The position numbers and the translations under genes were made by a program. Below the pieces are notes generated by a model. It was not told the origin of the DNA. It did no database searches and saw only the letters and a program-made list of their open reading frames with translations. Of a DNA stretch of 64,000 nucleotides, positions 1 to 9,166 are shown one piece after another (within the stretch, counting starts at the first letter, position 1; every line of letters begins with the position of its first letter). This DNA comes from Actinomadura sp. NAK00032 (GTDB lineage: Bacteria > Actinomycetota > Actinomycetes > Streptosporangiales > Streptosporangiaceae): assembly GCF_013364275.1 (NCBI RefSeq), contig NZ_CP054932.1, positions 4,650,001-4,714,000 of the forward strand, read 5' to 3'.

Positions 1-191
1 CGGACTGGTAGTGCCCTGGCGCTCACCGAGAACGGTGGGCGCGGTCGCTGCCGAGGACTGATGGCGCAACAACGCGGCCCTCCGGTAGGAAGTCCGAAGC
101 AGGCCGAGGCGGGTCAGTCGGGCCCGCCCTGGCCAGCGCGCTGGTACACCACTCCTATGCCTGAAGACGAGAATGAGGGGGTGGGCCGCTC

Positions 192-962
192 TCAGTACAA
201 GGTGATCTTGTTGCTTTCGGCGCGTGGTTCTGTCGGCGGCTCGATTGCGTAACCAAGGTCCTTCAGGACCCTGACTGCTTCGTCCGGGCAGTCGCGGACG
301 ACCACCCCGGTCTGGAGCCTGCGCCAGGCTCGCCGCCCCTTGTGGATCGCGTCCTTCCAGCCGACTTCACAGTCGATGCCGAACTCCTCCACCAAGAACT
401 GGAGGACGTCCTCCAGGCAGGGGCGGAATCGAGGGCCCCCAAGGGGAAGATGCAGGTCGGAGAGTTGGGGGATGACGGGTGTGTCTGCGTCGAGCTGGGC
501 GGCACGCTTACGGATGCGGGCATTGTCGCCCTTGCCAGTGAGTAGGAGGTAGACGGCCTCGTCGCGGTGCGCGTGCACGTGGAAATGGGCACAGGGCACA
601 TTGCTCTCGGGGTGGCGCAGGTACTCCCAGCGGAACAGAGGCTCAGGCTTGCGCATCATGCGTACGTGCGCCTTGGAGTCCTCGATGGCCAGGAAGCTGC
701 GGTGTCCGTCCCAGGTGCACTGGAGTTGCACGATCAACTCCAGTCGGCACTTGCCGTCGATCTTGATGGGGATCGGGGGAGAGGGCTCCCCCTCAGGAGT
801 CCGCGACCGGACAAGCAGTCGCCGCGCCCCACGCTTGCCGCGTTCGTATACCGCCTCGAAGGCGGGCACGTCCGGCCCGAGGACGCCTTGCACGGTCCGC
901 GTGAGGTCGCTGGCGAAGGTATCTGCCTGGCGGGTGAGTTGTTCCTCGTCTTCAGCAAGCAT
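192..962 (-). CDS. Unknown 256-aa protein, second gene of an overlapping pair
   Basis: I do not recognise this family. The protein is soluble and of mixed composition, with no signal peptide or membrane span. A histidine-rich stretch HFHVHAH lies near residue 130, inside a region that reads like a beta-strand core, and could bind metal. The start ATG overlaps the stop of the preceding small gene by 4 bases (ATGA), so the two are co-transcribed and probably translationally coupled. A small gene followed by a larger overlapping one resembles a toxin-antitoxin or immunity pair, but nothing in the sequence proves that. Third positions are GC-rich, which supports coding. Confidence 0.6.
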   Translation of the reverse strand: MLAEDEEQLTRQADTFASDLTRTVQGVLGPDVPAFEAVYERGKRGARRLLVRSRTPEGEPSPPIPIKIDGKCRLELIVQLQCTWDGHRSFLAIEDSKAHVRMMRKPEPLFRWEYLRHPESNVPCAHFHVHAHRDEAVYLLLTGKGDNARIRKRAAQLDADTPVIPQLSDLHLPLGGPRFRPCLEDVLQFLVEEFGIDCEVGWKDAIHKGRRAWRRLQTGVVVRDCPDEAVRVLKDLGYAIEPPTEPRAESNKITLY

Positions 963-1141
963 CAGTCGTTGAGCAGGTAATCGATGTTGTTGATCGCGTC
1001 GAGGATGTCCATCTGCTCGGCAGTGAGCTGGTAGGTCTGGGCACGATCACGTAGCTCATGTTCGGACAGACCAGCACGCCGGAGTAGGTGCTGGCGTTCC
1101 TGCTTCAGCTCCTCGGCAGACCTACTGATCACCGTGGCCAT
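962..1141 (-). CDS. Small (59 aa) charged protein, first gene of overlapping pair
   Basis: A short, highly charged, probably all-helical protein beginning MATVISRSAEELKQ and ending in an acidic patch (NNIDYLLND). I chose the ATG at 1141 because AGGAGG lies about 5 bases upstream; an ATG ten codons further upstream at 1171 lacks such a site. The stop overlaps the start of the 256-aa gene. The helical charged profile suits an antitoxin or a small partner protein. The family was not recognised and the pairing role is inferred from architecture only. Confidence 0.55.
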   Translation of the reverse strand: MATVISRSAEELKQERQHLLRRAGLSEHELRDRAQTYQLTAEQMDILDAINNIDYLLND

Positions 1142-1629
1142 GGGGTCCTCCTGCGGTCCGGTGTCGTCCATGAGACCAGTTAACCCGTAGCCTGCGACAC
1201 TCTTGCGGAGCTAGCGTGTGGGCCTCGTTAAAGGTCTCCTCGCACGGTAGCCCACAAGGCCGCGCTGCGAAGGGGTGTCGAGAAGACGATCGAGTCCGCT
1301 TCATCGGAGCTGGCTTCGACGAGACAGGCGACGGAGGAGGAGTAGCCGCGATGGCGAACGCGGCGCTCCCGGGGCTCACGGCTCCCGCCTGCGTCTGGGA
1401 CTGGCCGATGGTCAGGGGCGCCTCCCCGCGGTTCCGGGTGGCCATCTCTGCGGCGCGGCCCACGAGAAGCGCAATGATCAGGCACCGTAAAGCCGACGGT
1501 GTCGAGTTTGGCCTGAAACCCCGCGCTCCGAGTCCGCCCGCCGCGGTCACGGAAAACCGCCACCGGCCCGTGCCGTCCTCGCCATCGGTCCAGCAAGCAA
1601 TTACACAGCAGATTTCAGTACGCGCAGCA
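1142..1629. other. Stretch without a supportable gene
   Basis: About 490 bases lie upstream of the 59/256-aa pair and downstream of the XRE regulator. Open frames exist on both strands, but their compositions (runs of Arg, Ser and Pro) look like off-frame reading and I recognise no domain. It presumably holds the promoter of the minus-strand pair. Confidence 0.4.
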
Positions 1630-1878
1630 CTAGGCGGAGTTGTCGCGTCGGCTGCCCTTGGCCACCAGGTCTGCGGGGGCGAGATCGAGGCCCTCTGCGA
1701 TCGCCAGGATCGTCAGGAGGGAGGGGTTGCGGCGGCCGTGTTCGATGCCGATCAGCATGCGGGCGGAGATGCCGGCGGCTTCGGCCAATGCTTCCAGGGA
1801 CATGTCGCTGTGCTCGCGGGCGTCGCGGACGGCGAAGCCGAAGGCTTGCAGTCGCGGGTCGGGAGCGGCAGCGGGCAC
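1630..1878 (-). CDS. XRE-family helix-turn-helix regulator (82 aa)
   Basis: A single HTH_3/Cro-C1 type DNA-binding domain fills the protein. The scaffold is FAVRDAREHSDMSLEALAEA, then AGISARMLIGIEHGRRNPSL, then a third helix region and DLAPADLVAKG. It likely acts as a dimeric repressor of a nearby operon. It lies downstream of the helicase operon on the same strand, with a 60-base gap to the small 136-aa gene, which suits a local regulator of the candidate defence island or of the pair further down. The length is typical for stand-alone XRE regulators. Confidence 0.8.
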   Translation of the reverse strand: MPAAAPDPRLQAFGFAVRDAREHSDMSLEALAEAAGISARMLIGIEHGRRNPSLLTILAIAEGLDLAPADLVAKGSRRDNSA

Positions 1879-1938
1879 TCAGCGATGCCAGCAGCCGTAC
1901 CATTACCGGCACCATGAACGATAGTTCAGGATCGCAGG

Positions 1939-2349
1939 TCAGGGTGGTCTGGCGGGGGTGGAGTCGGGATGATTCGCCCACGGGCCCGCCAGGTCGGTGA
2001 CCACGTCCGCCAGGGTGGCGGCGACCAGGCCCCATGCCTGTTCCAGTCCGTGCGGAGGGTGGGCGGCATGCCAGGCGGCGCGTTGGTAGCGGTCCAGCAG
2101 GCCGCCGGGGGCCAGGATGGCCCCGACCACCGCCGCGGCCCCGAGGGGGCCGTCGCGGCCGCGGTCGGCGGCGGCATCGGTGTGCTCGGGGCACACCGAT
2201 AGCAGGCGGGCCCGCAAGGCGGCGGTCTGCGCGCCGGCCTCGCCGAGGGTGGGGGTGGGGCGGGTCTGCGGTGTCAGCCGCGCGGGAATCGCCGGCCCAG
2301 ATCGGCGCCGCCCGCCGGTGCCGGTGGCGGCGTCGGGTGGGCCGGTCAT
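1939..2349 (-). CDS. Unknown 136-aa protein coupled to the helicase gene
   Basis: Not recognised. The first ~45 residues are a low-complexity Pro/Gly/Arg region; the rest is Ala/Leu-rich and probably helical. Its ATG overlaps the stop of the large PLD-SNF2 gene by 4 bases (ATGA), the main argument that it is real and co-translated with the helicase. It may be a small accessory subunit of that system. Composition alone leaves some doubt about coding. Confidence 0.5.
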   Translation of the reverse strand: MTGPPDAATGTGGRRRSGPAIPARLTPQTRPTPTLGEAGAQTAALRARLLSVCPEHTDAAADRGRDGPLGAAAVVGAILAPGGLLDRYQRAAWHAAHPPHGLEQAWGLVAATLADVVTDLAGPWANHPDSTPARPP

Positions 2350-5300
2350 CTCAGGCCGCCCGGCAGGGAGAGGGGCGGGGCACCGGCCGGGGTGAGCAGC
2401 ATCCAGCAGATCAGCTGGATGCGTTCTGTCGCTGCGCCGGCGGGGATGTCGTGGGCTTGGGCGACTGCGCCGCGGGCGCGGTCCAGCAGCGAGATCACCA
2501 GGTCGAGGTGTTCGCGTCGCAGCGGACGTTTCGGGTCGCGGCCGCGTGGGGCGGGCCGGCTGGGGGCGGTGAGGTGGTCGGTGATGTAGTCGGTGAGGTC
2601 GATGCGTGCGTGGCGCAGGCAGCGGTCGGTGTCCAAGGTGATGTGTCCCGCCCGCCGCGCGCCCGCATACACCTGGGCGAACGCCGCTGTGGGCCCGGCG
2701 GGGCCGGCCGTGGTGCGGGCTGTGGTGCGGCCGGTGTCCAGCCGGAAGCAGAAGACGACGCTGGGATCGGGATCAGGGCCGAAGCGGACGGCTCCGGCAC
2801 CGTGGGGCAGCCGGTTCAGGGCGGTGTTCAGGCGGGGGGTTCGGCGGGCGTTGCCCACCCATGTGGTGGCCCAGCCGTGGTCGCGAATGGGCTCGGTCTC
2901 TGCGCTGCCGGATACGGCGCCGGGTTGGTGGCCGGCGCTGTGGGCGGGGTTGTGGTCGGCTGGCGTCTGCGAGGTGGGATCGGTGTGCGGTACTTGCCAC
3001 AGGTCGAGTAGGTCGGTGTAGGTGCGGACGGGGGAGTCGGGGAATGGTGGGGTCGGCACGCCGACGGTTTCGGCGGCCAGGCGGGCTTTGGTGTGCAGGA
3101 TGTCCATGATGCGCAGCACGGCCTCGGTGGCCGGGGCGGGCAGCATGGTCCAGCACGTCACCAGGTCGTGGGTGGAGCCGACGCGGTCCAGGCGTCCGAC
3201 GCGTTGCCCGAGCCGCTGGGGGTTCCAGGTGAGGTCGTAGTTGATGCACAGGGCGGCTTGTTGGAGGTTGACGCCTTCGGCGAACTTGTCGGTGCAGATC
3301 AGCACGTCGTAGCGGTCGGCCTCGGGTGGGAAGGTGGCCTCGGTCACGGCGGTGGAGGCGGTGGCGGGCGCGAAGCCCGCCAGGATCGCCTCGGTGTCGG
3401 GGGGCTCGCGCCGGCTCCCGAGGTTGGCCACCCGGCCGCGCAGGGCCGCCAGCCGCGGATCGTCGTTGACGCGCTGGTTCAGCCACCGGCCCAGGTCGTG
3501 GGTGGTCTCCCGGGCGCTGGCGAAGATCACGATCTTGGGGCCGCGGGGGTCGGCCAGCGCCGTGGCCAGCAGCCCGAGCAGGGCCTCCTTCTTGGGGTCG
3601 GTCGCGACGGCAGTGCGGGCGCGGGCGGCCAGGTCCTGCAGGATCGTCAGGTCGTGTTGCAGGTCGGCGCGCAGCGCTGCTTGGTGGTACTGGTCGGCCG
3701 GTTCGGTCGTGTCGGTGTCGGCGGCCAGGTCGGTCAGGATCGTCTCGCTGTCATCGGCGTCGTCGCTCAACGCGGCCAGGCGCCGGCTGGTGAGGCGGCG
3801 TCCGTTTCCGGTCGTGGTGCGGACCACGCCGGCGTCCAGGTCGGCCAGCGCGCCGCGGGCGGTGGCGGCCATGTGGCGTGCGGTGGCGGTCAGCGCGGCG
3901 GGGGAGGACTCCATCCGCTTGAGTAGCAGACTGCGCAGCAGCCCGGTGATCGGCAGCGCAGGGCTGGGGTCATGCTGCCGGTAGCAGGCGCGCCGGTACG
4001 CGGCCAGCGTCAGCGAGGCGGCCTGGCCGCCGTGCGCTGCGCGGACGGCGGTGAAGGCCGGGGCCAGCGCCGCCAGCAGCGCGGCCGGGTCCCGGCCAGG
4101 GCGCCCGGACGGCTCCGAAAGTTGCTCGCAAAGCTGTCCGGAAGGCTGCGCTGGGGGCGGTTGCGGGCCGGTCCTGAGCCCGGCTGGATGGTCGGTGTAG
4201 CCGACCGCGTCCAGCACTGCGACGAACAGTTCCTGCATCGGCGGCGGCATCGGCACGTCCACCCGGATCTGCTCGATGTCAGGGAAGCGCAGTGCGGCGG
4301 TGGGGTAGGCGCGGCGGATGAGGGGCCGGTCGCGGCGCAGCATCCGGTCGTGGGCCATCTGGTAGTACCAGGCCTTCTCCTGCGCGGGGACGGTCAGCGG
4401 GTCGGCCAGCACCTGGGCCAGCCGCCGCCCCTCGTCGGGGCGTGCGGCGGTGCGCGAGCGCTGCAGCATCGCGGCGGGGGTCCAGTTGGGTTCCAGGCCG
4501 CGGTCGGCCAGCACCAGCAGTTCGAACAGGTCCCGGGCGGTGTTGTTGACCGGGGTGGCGCTCATCACCAGCACCTGCGGCGGCGCGGGGTCTTGGGGCT
4601 GGGCGGCCAGTAGCGACCGCAGGGCCTCCATCCGGGCAGTGAGGGGGTTGCGGACCGCGTGCGCCTCATCGAGAATGAGCAGCCCGCACCGCTGCCAGGT
4701 GTGCCCGTCCTCAAGCACGCCGCGGTACAGCTTGGTGAGCTGGTCATACGACAGCACCCGCATCCCGTTCAGTCCCCACTCGGCCAGGCGGCGCCGCCAC
4801 ATGCGGCGCAGGCTGGCCGGGGCGACGACCGTGACCGGGCCACGGCCCTCGGCCACCGCCAGCCGGGCGACCTCCCCGGCGATGTACGTCTTGCCGAGGC
4901 CGACCTCATCGGCGATCAGCGCTCCGCCGAAGCGTCGCAGGATCGCGCGGACCCGGGCGACGCCGTCGCGTTGGTAATCGGTCAGGTTCATGCAGGGGCT
5001 GGGGTCGGCGTTGACCTCATCGTCGTAGGCCTCGGCCAGCATCCGCAGGTACACCAGTTCGCGCGGATAGGCGCAGAACAGCTCAGTGATCAAAGCGCCC
5101 AGGTCGTAGGGGCGGGCCTGGTCCCACCAGCACCGTGTCTCGGCGACCGCGGCGCGGGCCCCCCTGCGGCCTAGCACGGCGTTGAACTCCTGGTTGCGGA
5201 TCAGCCCGCCCAGGGTCAGGTTGGAGGAGCCGGTCGCCGCGTGCACGCGGCGACCGCGGTCCACCACGGTGGCCTTGGCGTGCAGGAAGCGGCGCTGGTA

Positions 5301-5858
5301 GCGGCGCACCTGCATGCGGTCGTCGGCCAGCAGCGCCGCCAGACCCTGCAGCCGCCGCATCTGCCGGGCGGTCAGCGGCATCCCGGCCAGATCGGCGCGC
5401 AGCGCCCGGTCGGTCTGGGCGCACACGCGTGCCACCGTCTGCGGATCGGGGTCAGCAGCATGGTCGTCACCCGGATGATCGTCGCGGCGGCCCGTCGCCG
5501 GGGCGCCGGAGTCGTCGCCGAGGGCCTGCCCGAAGGGGATCTGGGCACGGCGCCATATGCGGGCGCCTTCGGGGGGCGCCACCCCCAGCAGCAGCCGCAC
5601 CTGGTGGCCCCGCGCGGTCAAGGTGGTGAGCGGCTCGAGCAGTTCCAGCAGGCCCTGCATGGTGACGAACCCCGTCGTCAGCATGACGCGGGCCGGCCGG
5701 CGGCCGGCCGTGGCGACCAGCCACCGGGCCAAGCCCGCAGCCACGGTCTCGTCGCCGGTATTCAGGAACGTCGTGCCGTCGGGGGCGGTCGTGTCGGGTG
5801 TTGTGCCGTCGAGCGCGGGTGTGTCGGGCGGTGCGGTGTCGGGTGAGAGAGTCGTCAT
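2346..5858 (-). CDS. PLD-nuclease-domain plus SNF2/RapA-type helicase fusion protein (1170 aa)
   Basis: The N-terminal third contains a phospholipase D-type HxKx4D motif, HAKATVVD, at about residues 193-200, followed by GSSN, the signature of PLD nucleases. A superfamily 2 Snf2-like helicase follows: Walker A in ADEVGLGKT (316-324), DEAH (397-400), SATP (433-436), and motif VI QRVGRLDRVG (about 885-894), preceded by the motif V-like TDKFAEGVNLQ. It should be an ATP-dependent DNA translocase carrying a nuclease. I chose the ATG at 5858 because GGGAG sits just upstream and the frame before it has shadow-like composition. Similar PLD-SNF2 proteins occur in restriction and phage-defence loci. It lies directly after a DUF262-like gene and is coupled to a 136-aa gene. 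Confidence 0.9.
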   Translation of the reverse strand: MTTLSPDTAPPDTPALDGTTPDTTAPDGTTFLNTGDETVAAGLARWLVATAGRRPARVMLTTGFVTMQGLLELLEPLTTLTARGHQVRLLLGVAPPEGARIWRRAQIPFGQALGDDSGAPATGRRDDHPGDDHAADPDPQTVARVCAQTDRALRADLAGMPLTARQMRRLQGLAALLADDRMQVRRYQRRFLHAKATVVDRGRRVHAATGSSNLTLGGLIRNQEFNAVLGRRGARAAVAETRCWWDQARPYDLGALITELFCAYPRELVYLRMLAEAYDDEVNADPSPCMNLTDYQRDGVARVRAILRRFGGALIADEVGLGKTYIAGEVARLAVAEGRGPVTVVAPASLRRMWRRRLAEWGLNGMRVLSYDQLTKLYRGVLEDGHTWQRCGLLILDEAHAVRNPLTARMEALRSLLAAQPQDPAPPQVLVMSATPVNNTARDLFELLVLADRGLEPNWTPAAMLQRSRTAARPDEGRRLAQVLADPLTVPAQEKAWYYQMAHDRMLRRDRPLIRRAYPTAALRFPDIEQIRVDVPMPPPMQELFVAVLDAVGYTDHPAGLRTGPQPPPAQPSGQLCEQLSEPSGRPGRDPAALLAALAPAFTAVRAAHGGQAASLTLAAYRRACYRQHDPSPALPITGLLRSLLLKRMESSPAALTATARHMAATARGALADLDAGVVRTTTGNGRRLTSRRLAALSDDADDSETILTDLAADTDTTEPADQYHQAALRADLQHDLTILQDLAARARTAVATDPKKEALLGLLATALADPRGPKIVIFASARETTHDLGRWLNQRVNDDPRLAALRGRVANLGSRREPPDTEAILAGFAPATASTAVTEATFPPEADRYDVLICTDKFAEGVNLQQAALCINYDLTWNPQRLGQRVGRLDRVGSTHDLVTCWTMLPAPATEAVLRIMDILHTKARLAAETVGVPTPPFPDSPVRTYTDLLDLWQVPHTDPTSQTPADHNPAHSAGHQPGAVSGSAETEPIRDHGWATTWVGNARRTPRLNTALNRLPHGAGAVRFGPDPDPSVVFCFRLDTGRTTARTTAGPAGPTAAFAQVYAGARRAGHITLDTDRCLRHARIDLTDYITDHLTAPSRPAPRGRDPKRPLRREHLDLVISLLDRARGAVAQAHDIPAGAATERIQLICWMLLTPAGAPPLSLPGGLR

Positions 5859-5962
5859 CGTCACTCCCTGGATCTTCCGGCCGGGTCTGGACAGGGGCCG
5901 GTTCGGAACGGGCCGCGGCCGGGCGGCCGCTGGCTGCCCGGTGGGCTGCTCGATCTCGCGCT

Positions 5963-7603
5963 CTAGGCGGTGTCGGTCGGGCCGAGGGTCTTGCGCGCCG
6001 TGTGGGCGGGGCCGGGTGCCTGCAGCGGGCCGGTCCGCGCCAGGAAACCGTTGATCATGTGCAGCAAGTCCTGCTCGCGGGCCTTCACCAGTTGCGCCGG
6101 CCCCAGCCCGGTGCCGGCGGGGACCGGCAGGCAGTGCGCGGCCAGCACCTGATCCCCGCACCGCAGCTGCTCATAGGCCTCGCGGCCCCAGCCGCCGGTG
6201 CGGGCCAGCACCTGCGCCGTGGCGGGAGTGGCCAGTACGAAGTCGCCCAGCGAGGCCTCCAGCCGCCCCCGCCACAGCGGCACCAGCGCCATGCCCGCCT
6301 CAGGAAAGACCGCGTCCGGGTCGGTCAGATCCGGCACCCCCAGTCCCGACGGGCTGGCCGCGGCCATCGCATACAGGCTGGTGACGGCCCCGAACCCGCC
6401 GCGCCGGCCGTGCAGTTGCGCCGGTGCCAGCGGCGGGGGAGGCCCGGCGGGCAGCATCAGCTGCGCCAGCACTGTCCGCGCCTCGGCGTAGTCGCCGGCG
6501 CGCAGCATCGCCGAGACGTCCCCGCTGGCCCGGTATGGCGCGCCGTTGTAGCGGCCGGTGGCAAGCGCATGCACCAGCCAGCGCCGCGGAAAGTCGTCGC
6601 GTGCGGCTTCGGGGAAGTGCGCGCCCAGGTGGAACAGCACGCCCAGCGCCGCCGGCATCGCCAGCAACGAGGCATCGCACAGCCCCCATCGCCGTAGGCA
6701 GTCCATCATCGCGGTGCAGCCGGCTACCGCGCGCCGCGCGGCCGCCTCGACCGCGGCGGAGCCGGCCTTGAGGGCGGTGCGCCGCCGCGCGGCAGGCGGC
6801 AGCAGCCGCTGCACCAGCTCGTTGATCACCGGGAAGGTGACCGCGGCGCCGAACCCCTCGCGCTGGGCGTGCCGCCACAGCGGATCCAGCATCTCGCGGC
6901 GCACCCCGGGGTGGGCCAGGTCCAGATACAGCGTCTCGATCTCCGAGGCGTGCGCGACCCGCGTCGAGGACGCCTGGTTGAGCACTTGATAACACTCGGC
7001 CGCGTCCAGGGCCCCGCCCCGCAGCCACATCACCGGGATCTCGGTGTCCAGCAGCCGCTTGCGCAGGTCGGTCAGCTCGGCCACCAGCTGGCTTGCCTCA
7101 TGGGTACGGGCACCGGCACCGGCGTCGGCGACCAGCTGGGGGACCTCGGCGGGCGCCGCATGCAGCAGGTCGCCCAACCGGATCTGCGGATGCCGGCGGG
7201 CCCGCATCGGCTGGATCCGCAACCGGCGAGCCGACTCCAGCACCACCCCCACCTCAAGGCCCGGGCCGCCCAGCTCGGCCCACACATCCAGCGGATAGCA
7301 CGCCGGCCGGATACCGGCGCCGCCGGCCAGCGCGGTGCCGCGCTGCTGACCGTCGACGAAGAAGACCTTGGCGCGGGTGAACTCCCGGTAGCGACCAGAG
7401 GAAGGAGCCTCTTGTGGCGGCGGCAGCCACCACACGAACCCGTTGATCGGCCGCTGCGGCTCCCGCGCCAGCGACGCCCACACCTCCGCCCCCCATTGGG
7501 CGTTGCGCTGGAACGGGCGGCCGAACTGCACGATGTCCAACTCCCCGTCGCGCAACAGCTTCAGCAGATTCGCCAGCACGATGAAACGCTGATCGAACAC
7601 CAC
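5963..7603 (-). CDS. DUF262-like (GmrSD/ParB-fold N-terminal) protein, 546 aa
   Basis: The N-terminus carries two hallmarks of DUF262: RPFQRNAQW (about 29-37) and FFVDGQQRGTAL (81-92, usual form DGQQRxTTL). DUF262 is the NTP-binding/nuclease-like domain of the type IV restriction enzyme GmrSD and of many other defence proteins. The remaining ~400 residues are Ala/Leu-rich, probably helical, and not recognised. The C-terminal HNH domain of classic GmrD was not seen. The gene is on the same strand as the PLD-SNF2 helicase, with a 104-base gap, so the two may act together. Nuclease or NTPase activity is inferred from the family. Confidence 0.8.
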   Translation of the reverse strand: MVFDQRFIVLANLLKLLRDGELDIVQFGRPFQRNAQWGAEVWASLAREPQRPINGFVWWLPPPQEAPSSGRYREFTRAKVFFVDGQQRGTALAGGAGIRPACYPLDVWAELGGPGLEVGVVLESARRLRIQPMRARRHPQIRLGDLLHAAPAEVPQLVADAGAGARTHEASQLVAELTDLRKRLLDTEIPVMWLRGGALDAAECYQVLNQASSTRVAHASEIETLYLDLAHPGVRREMLDPLWRHAQREGFGAAVTFPVINELVQRLLPPAARRRTALKAGSAAVEAAARRAVAGCTAMMDCLRRWGLCDASLLAMPAALGVLFHLGAHFPEAARDDFPRRWLVHALATGRYNGAPYRASGDVSAMLRAGDYAEARTVLAQLMLPAGPPPPLAPAQLHGRRGGFGAVTSLYAMAAASPSGLGVPDLTDPDAVFPEAGMALVPLWRGRLEASLGDFVLATPATAQVLARTGGWGREAYEQLRCGDQVLAAHCLPVPAGTGLGPAQLVKAREQDLLHMINGFLARTGPLQAPGPAHTARKTLGPTDTA

Positions 7604-7705
7604 ACGTCACCTTCCCGGTTGGCAGCCGCCGTTAAGCGAGCGACATGATCACCGGGCCACTACCCACTTCTCCCATGATCGAATACATTTCTGCAGGTCA
7701 CAGGG

Positions 7706-8164
7706 CTAAATGCGGGCGGTTGTCCGGCTTTCCGCCCGGCGCAGCGCCTCCTTCAGCGTCCTCGCGGGATACCCGTAGACCCGCGCTGCCGCCACCACGA
7801 ACGCCACACGCCCCACCCCACGCGGTAACCGCCCCTCCCGCTCGACACGCAGCAGCGACCACGAAGACAACCCCAGCAGCTCGGCCGCCCGATCAGCCGT
7901 CAACCCCGCCCAATGCCGCAGATCCGACAACGCGGCCTCAGCGATCCCCACCTCCGACAGTTCCGGTGGCGCCACCCCCAGCGCCCGGCACAGCTGCGCA
8001 TACCGCGCCGGATCGCACCGGCGCCGACCCGCCTCGTACTCCAACAGCTGCCGGGCCGGCACCCGCCCCCCGGTCAGGGCCGCCAGCCCATCCACCGTCA
8101 GCCCCCGACTGAGCCGCAACCGGCGGAGCTTACCGGCATCCAGCCGCACCCTGCCATGAGCCAT
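7706..8164 (-). CDS. Helix-turn-helix protein with two HTH-like halves (152 aa)
   Basis: The first half is an XRE-like HTH (LRRLRLSRGLTVDGLAAL ... LLEYEAGRRRCDPARYAQLC). The second half repeats the pattern (LSDLRHWAGLTADRAAELLG ... LLRVEREGRLP), so this looks like a tandem HTH protein. It is the first gene of the minus-strand island, 102 bases upstream of the DUF262-like gene, and may regulate it or recognise DNA for it. I chose the ATG at 8164; an in-frame ATG at 8197 adds 11 residues and cannot be excluded. Neither has a strong ribosome site. Confidence 0.7.
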   Translation of the reverse strand: MAHGRVRLDAGKLRRLRLSRGLTVDGLAALTGGRVPARQLLEYEAGRRRCDPARYAQLCRALGVAPPELSEVGIAEAALSDLRHWAGLTADRAAELLGLSSWSLLRVEREGRLPRGVGRVAFVVAAARVYGYPARTLKEALRRAESRTTARI

Positions 8165-8761
8165 CAGACGGCCCCGCCCCGACACCACACCCCCCATAAC
8201 TAACCGACGCCGGGCCGCCGGGGGCTCGACGACCATGCACCATCGTGCAGGTCCGGACTCAGACCCGGGTTTTGCCGTCAGTCGACGGGCTGGCACCCAA
8301 AGGGCCAACCGGTGCGCCGGCCGAGCCAGCCGCGCGAACCGGCCGCAGGACAATGACGATGACGCCAAGAGCACTGGCCCGGAGCCGCCCGGTGCTCTCA
8401 TGGTGCAGTTTCCGCAAGGGCTCGCCCGCAGCACGAGGCACACCGGGGGGAGAGGTACCGCACAGTGGCCGCGCGCCATCTCGGCGAACTGGCCAGCCAC
8501 CCCACAATTCGGCCTGGGAACATCGGAAAGGGGGGCTACGGCCGGCGCTGTCGGGCGCAGCGGCGCACTGAGCCCCCCGTGCCCCCTCACGACCCGCAGG
8601 GCCACGGCGGCCACGAAGGCCGCGGCAGCACCAGCACCTGAGGGGAACGTTCCAATCCGCAGGTACGCTGACCCGACCAGGCCGCATGTCCCGGCCACGA
8701 GTTCTCACCTGGCGGCGGGGCAGCATTGGTTCGCTGACATCTGGACCCGCCGGAGGCACTG
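8165..8761. other. Stretch without a supportable gene
   Basis: About 600 bases lie between the minus-strand island and the plus-strand gene at 8762. Long frames on both strands have Arg/Pro/Gly-rich shadow compositions and no recognisable domain. The region must hold the divergent promoters; I could not pick -35/-10 boxes with confidence. Confidence 0.4.
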
Positions 8762-9166
8762 ATGACGGTCATACGCCAAGCAGACGGGACCCTGCTGGTA
8801 AGGTTCAGCGTGCAGCACGAAGGGATCATCGGCTGCGGCGCCCGCACCGTCGTCCCCGGCGACGCCGAGTACGACGAATTGCTCCCCACCACCGTCGACG
8901 AAGCAACATGGGCGGAGCGCTCCAATCCGGACCATCCCGCCAACGTCCGTGCCCGCGCCTACCTGTGCGCCCGGGAGAGGGCGGAACAGGTACGCGACTT
9001 CGCCGTTCGCCTGCGTGACGGCCAACTGCTGCTCCCCGAGCCATACTGGTGGGAACCACACCTGACCTTCAGCATCGACACCGAGCACCCCGACTACCAG
9101 CACTGGGCCCGCACGGCCGTCCCCGACGACCAATGGCATCGCACCTGGTGGCTCGACGGTAGGTAG
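8762..9166 (+). CDS. Hypothetical 134-aa protein
   Basis: Not recognised. The protein is soluble, slightly acidic and tryptophan-rich at the C-terminus (PYWWEPHL, HRTWWLDG). The start is well supported: GGAGG lies 5 bases before the ATG at 8762, and codon third positions are GC-rich throughout. It stands alone, with low-coding DNA on both sides, inside the accessory part of the window. A minus-strand frame overlaps it, but its composition is less protein-like. Confidence 0.65.
   Translation: MTVIRQADGTLLVRFSVQHEGIIGCGARTVVPGDAEYDELLPTTVDEATWAERSNPDHPANVRARAYLCARERAEQVRDFAVRLRDGQLLLPEPYWWEPHLTFSIDTEHPDYQHWARTAVPDDQWHRTWWLDGR

Noticed and set aside
3093..3926. Long plus-strand open frames opposite the helicase gene
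   Set aside because: Gly/Gln/Arg-rich off-frame composition and fully overlapped by the clear helicase motifs on the other strand.
8705..9139. 144-residue minus-strand frame opposite the 134-aa gene
   Set aside because: The plus-strand gene has a strong ribosome site and better codon bias.
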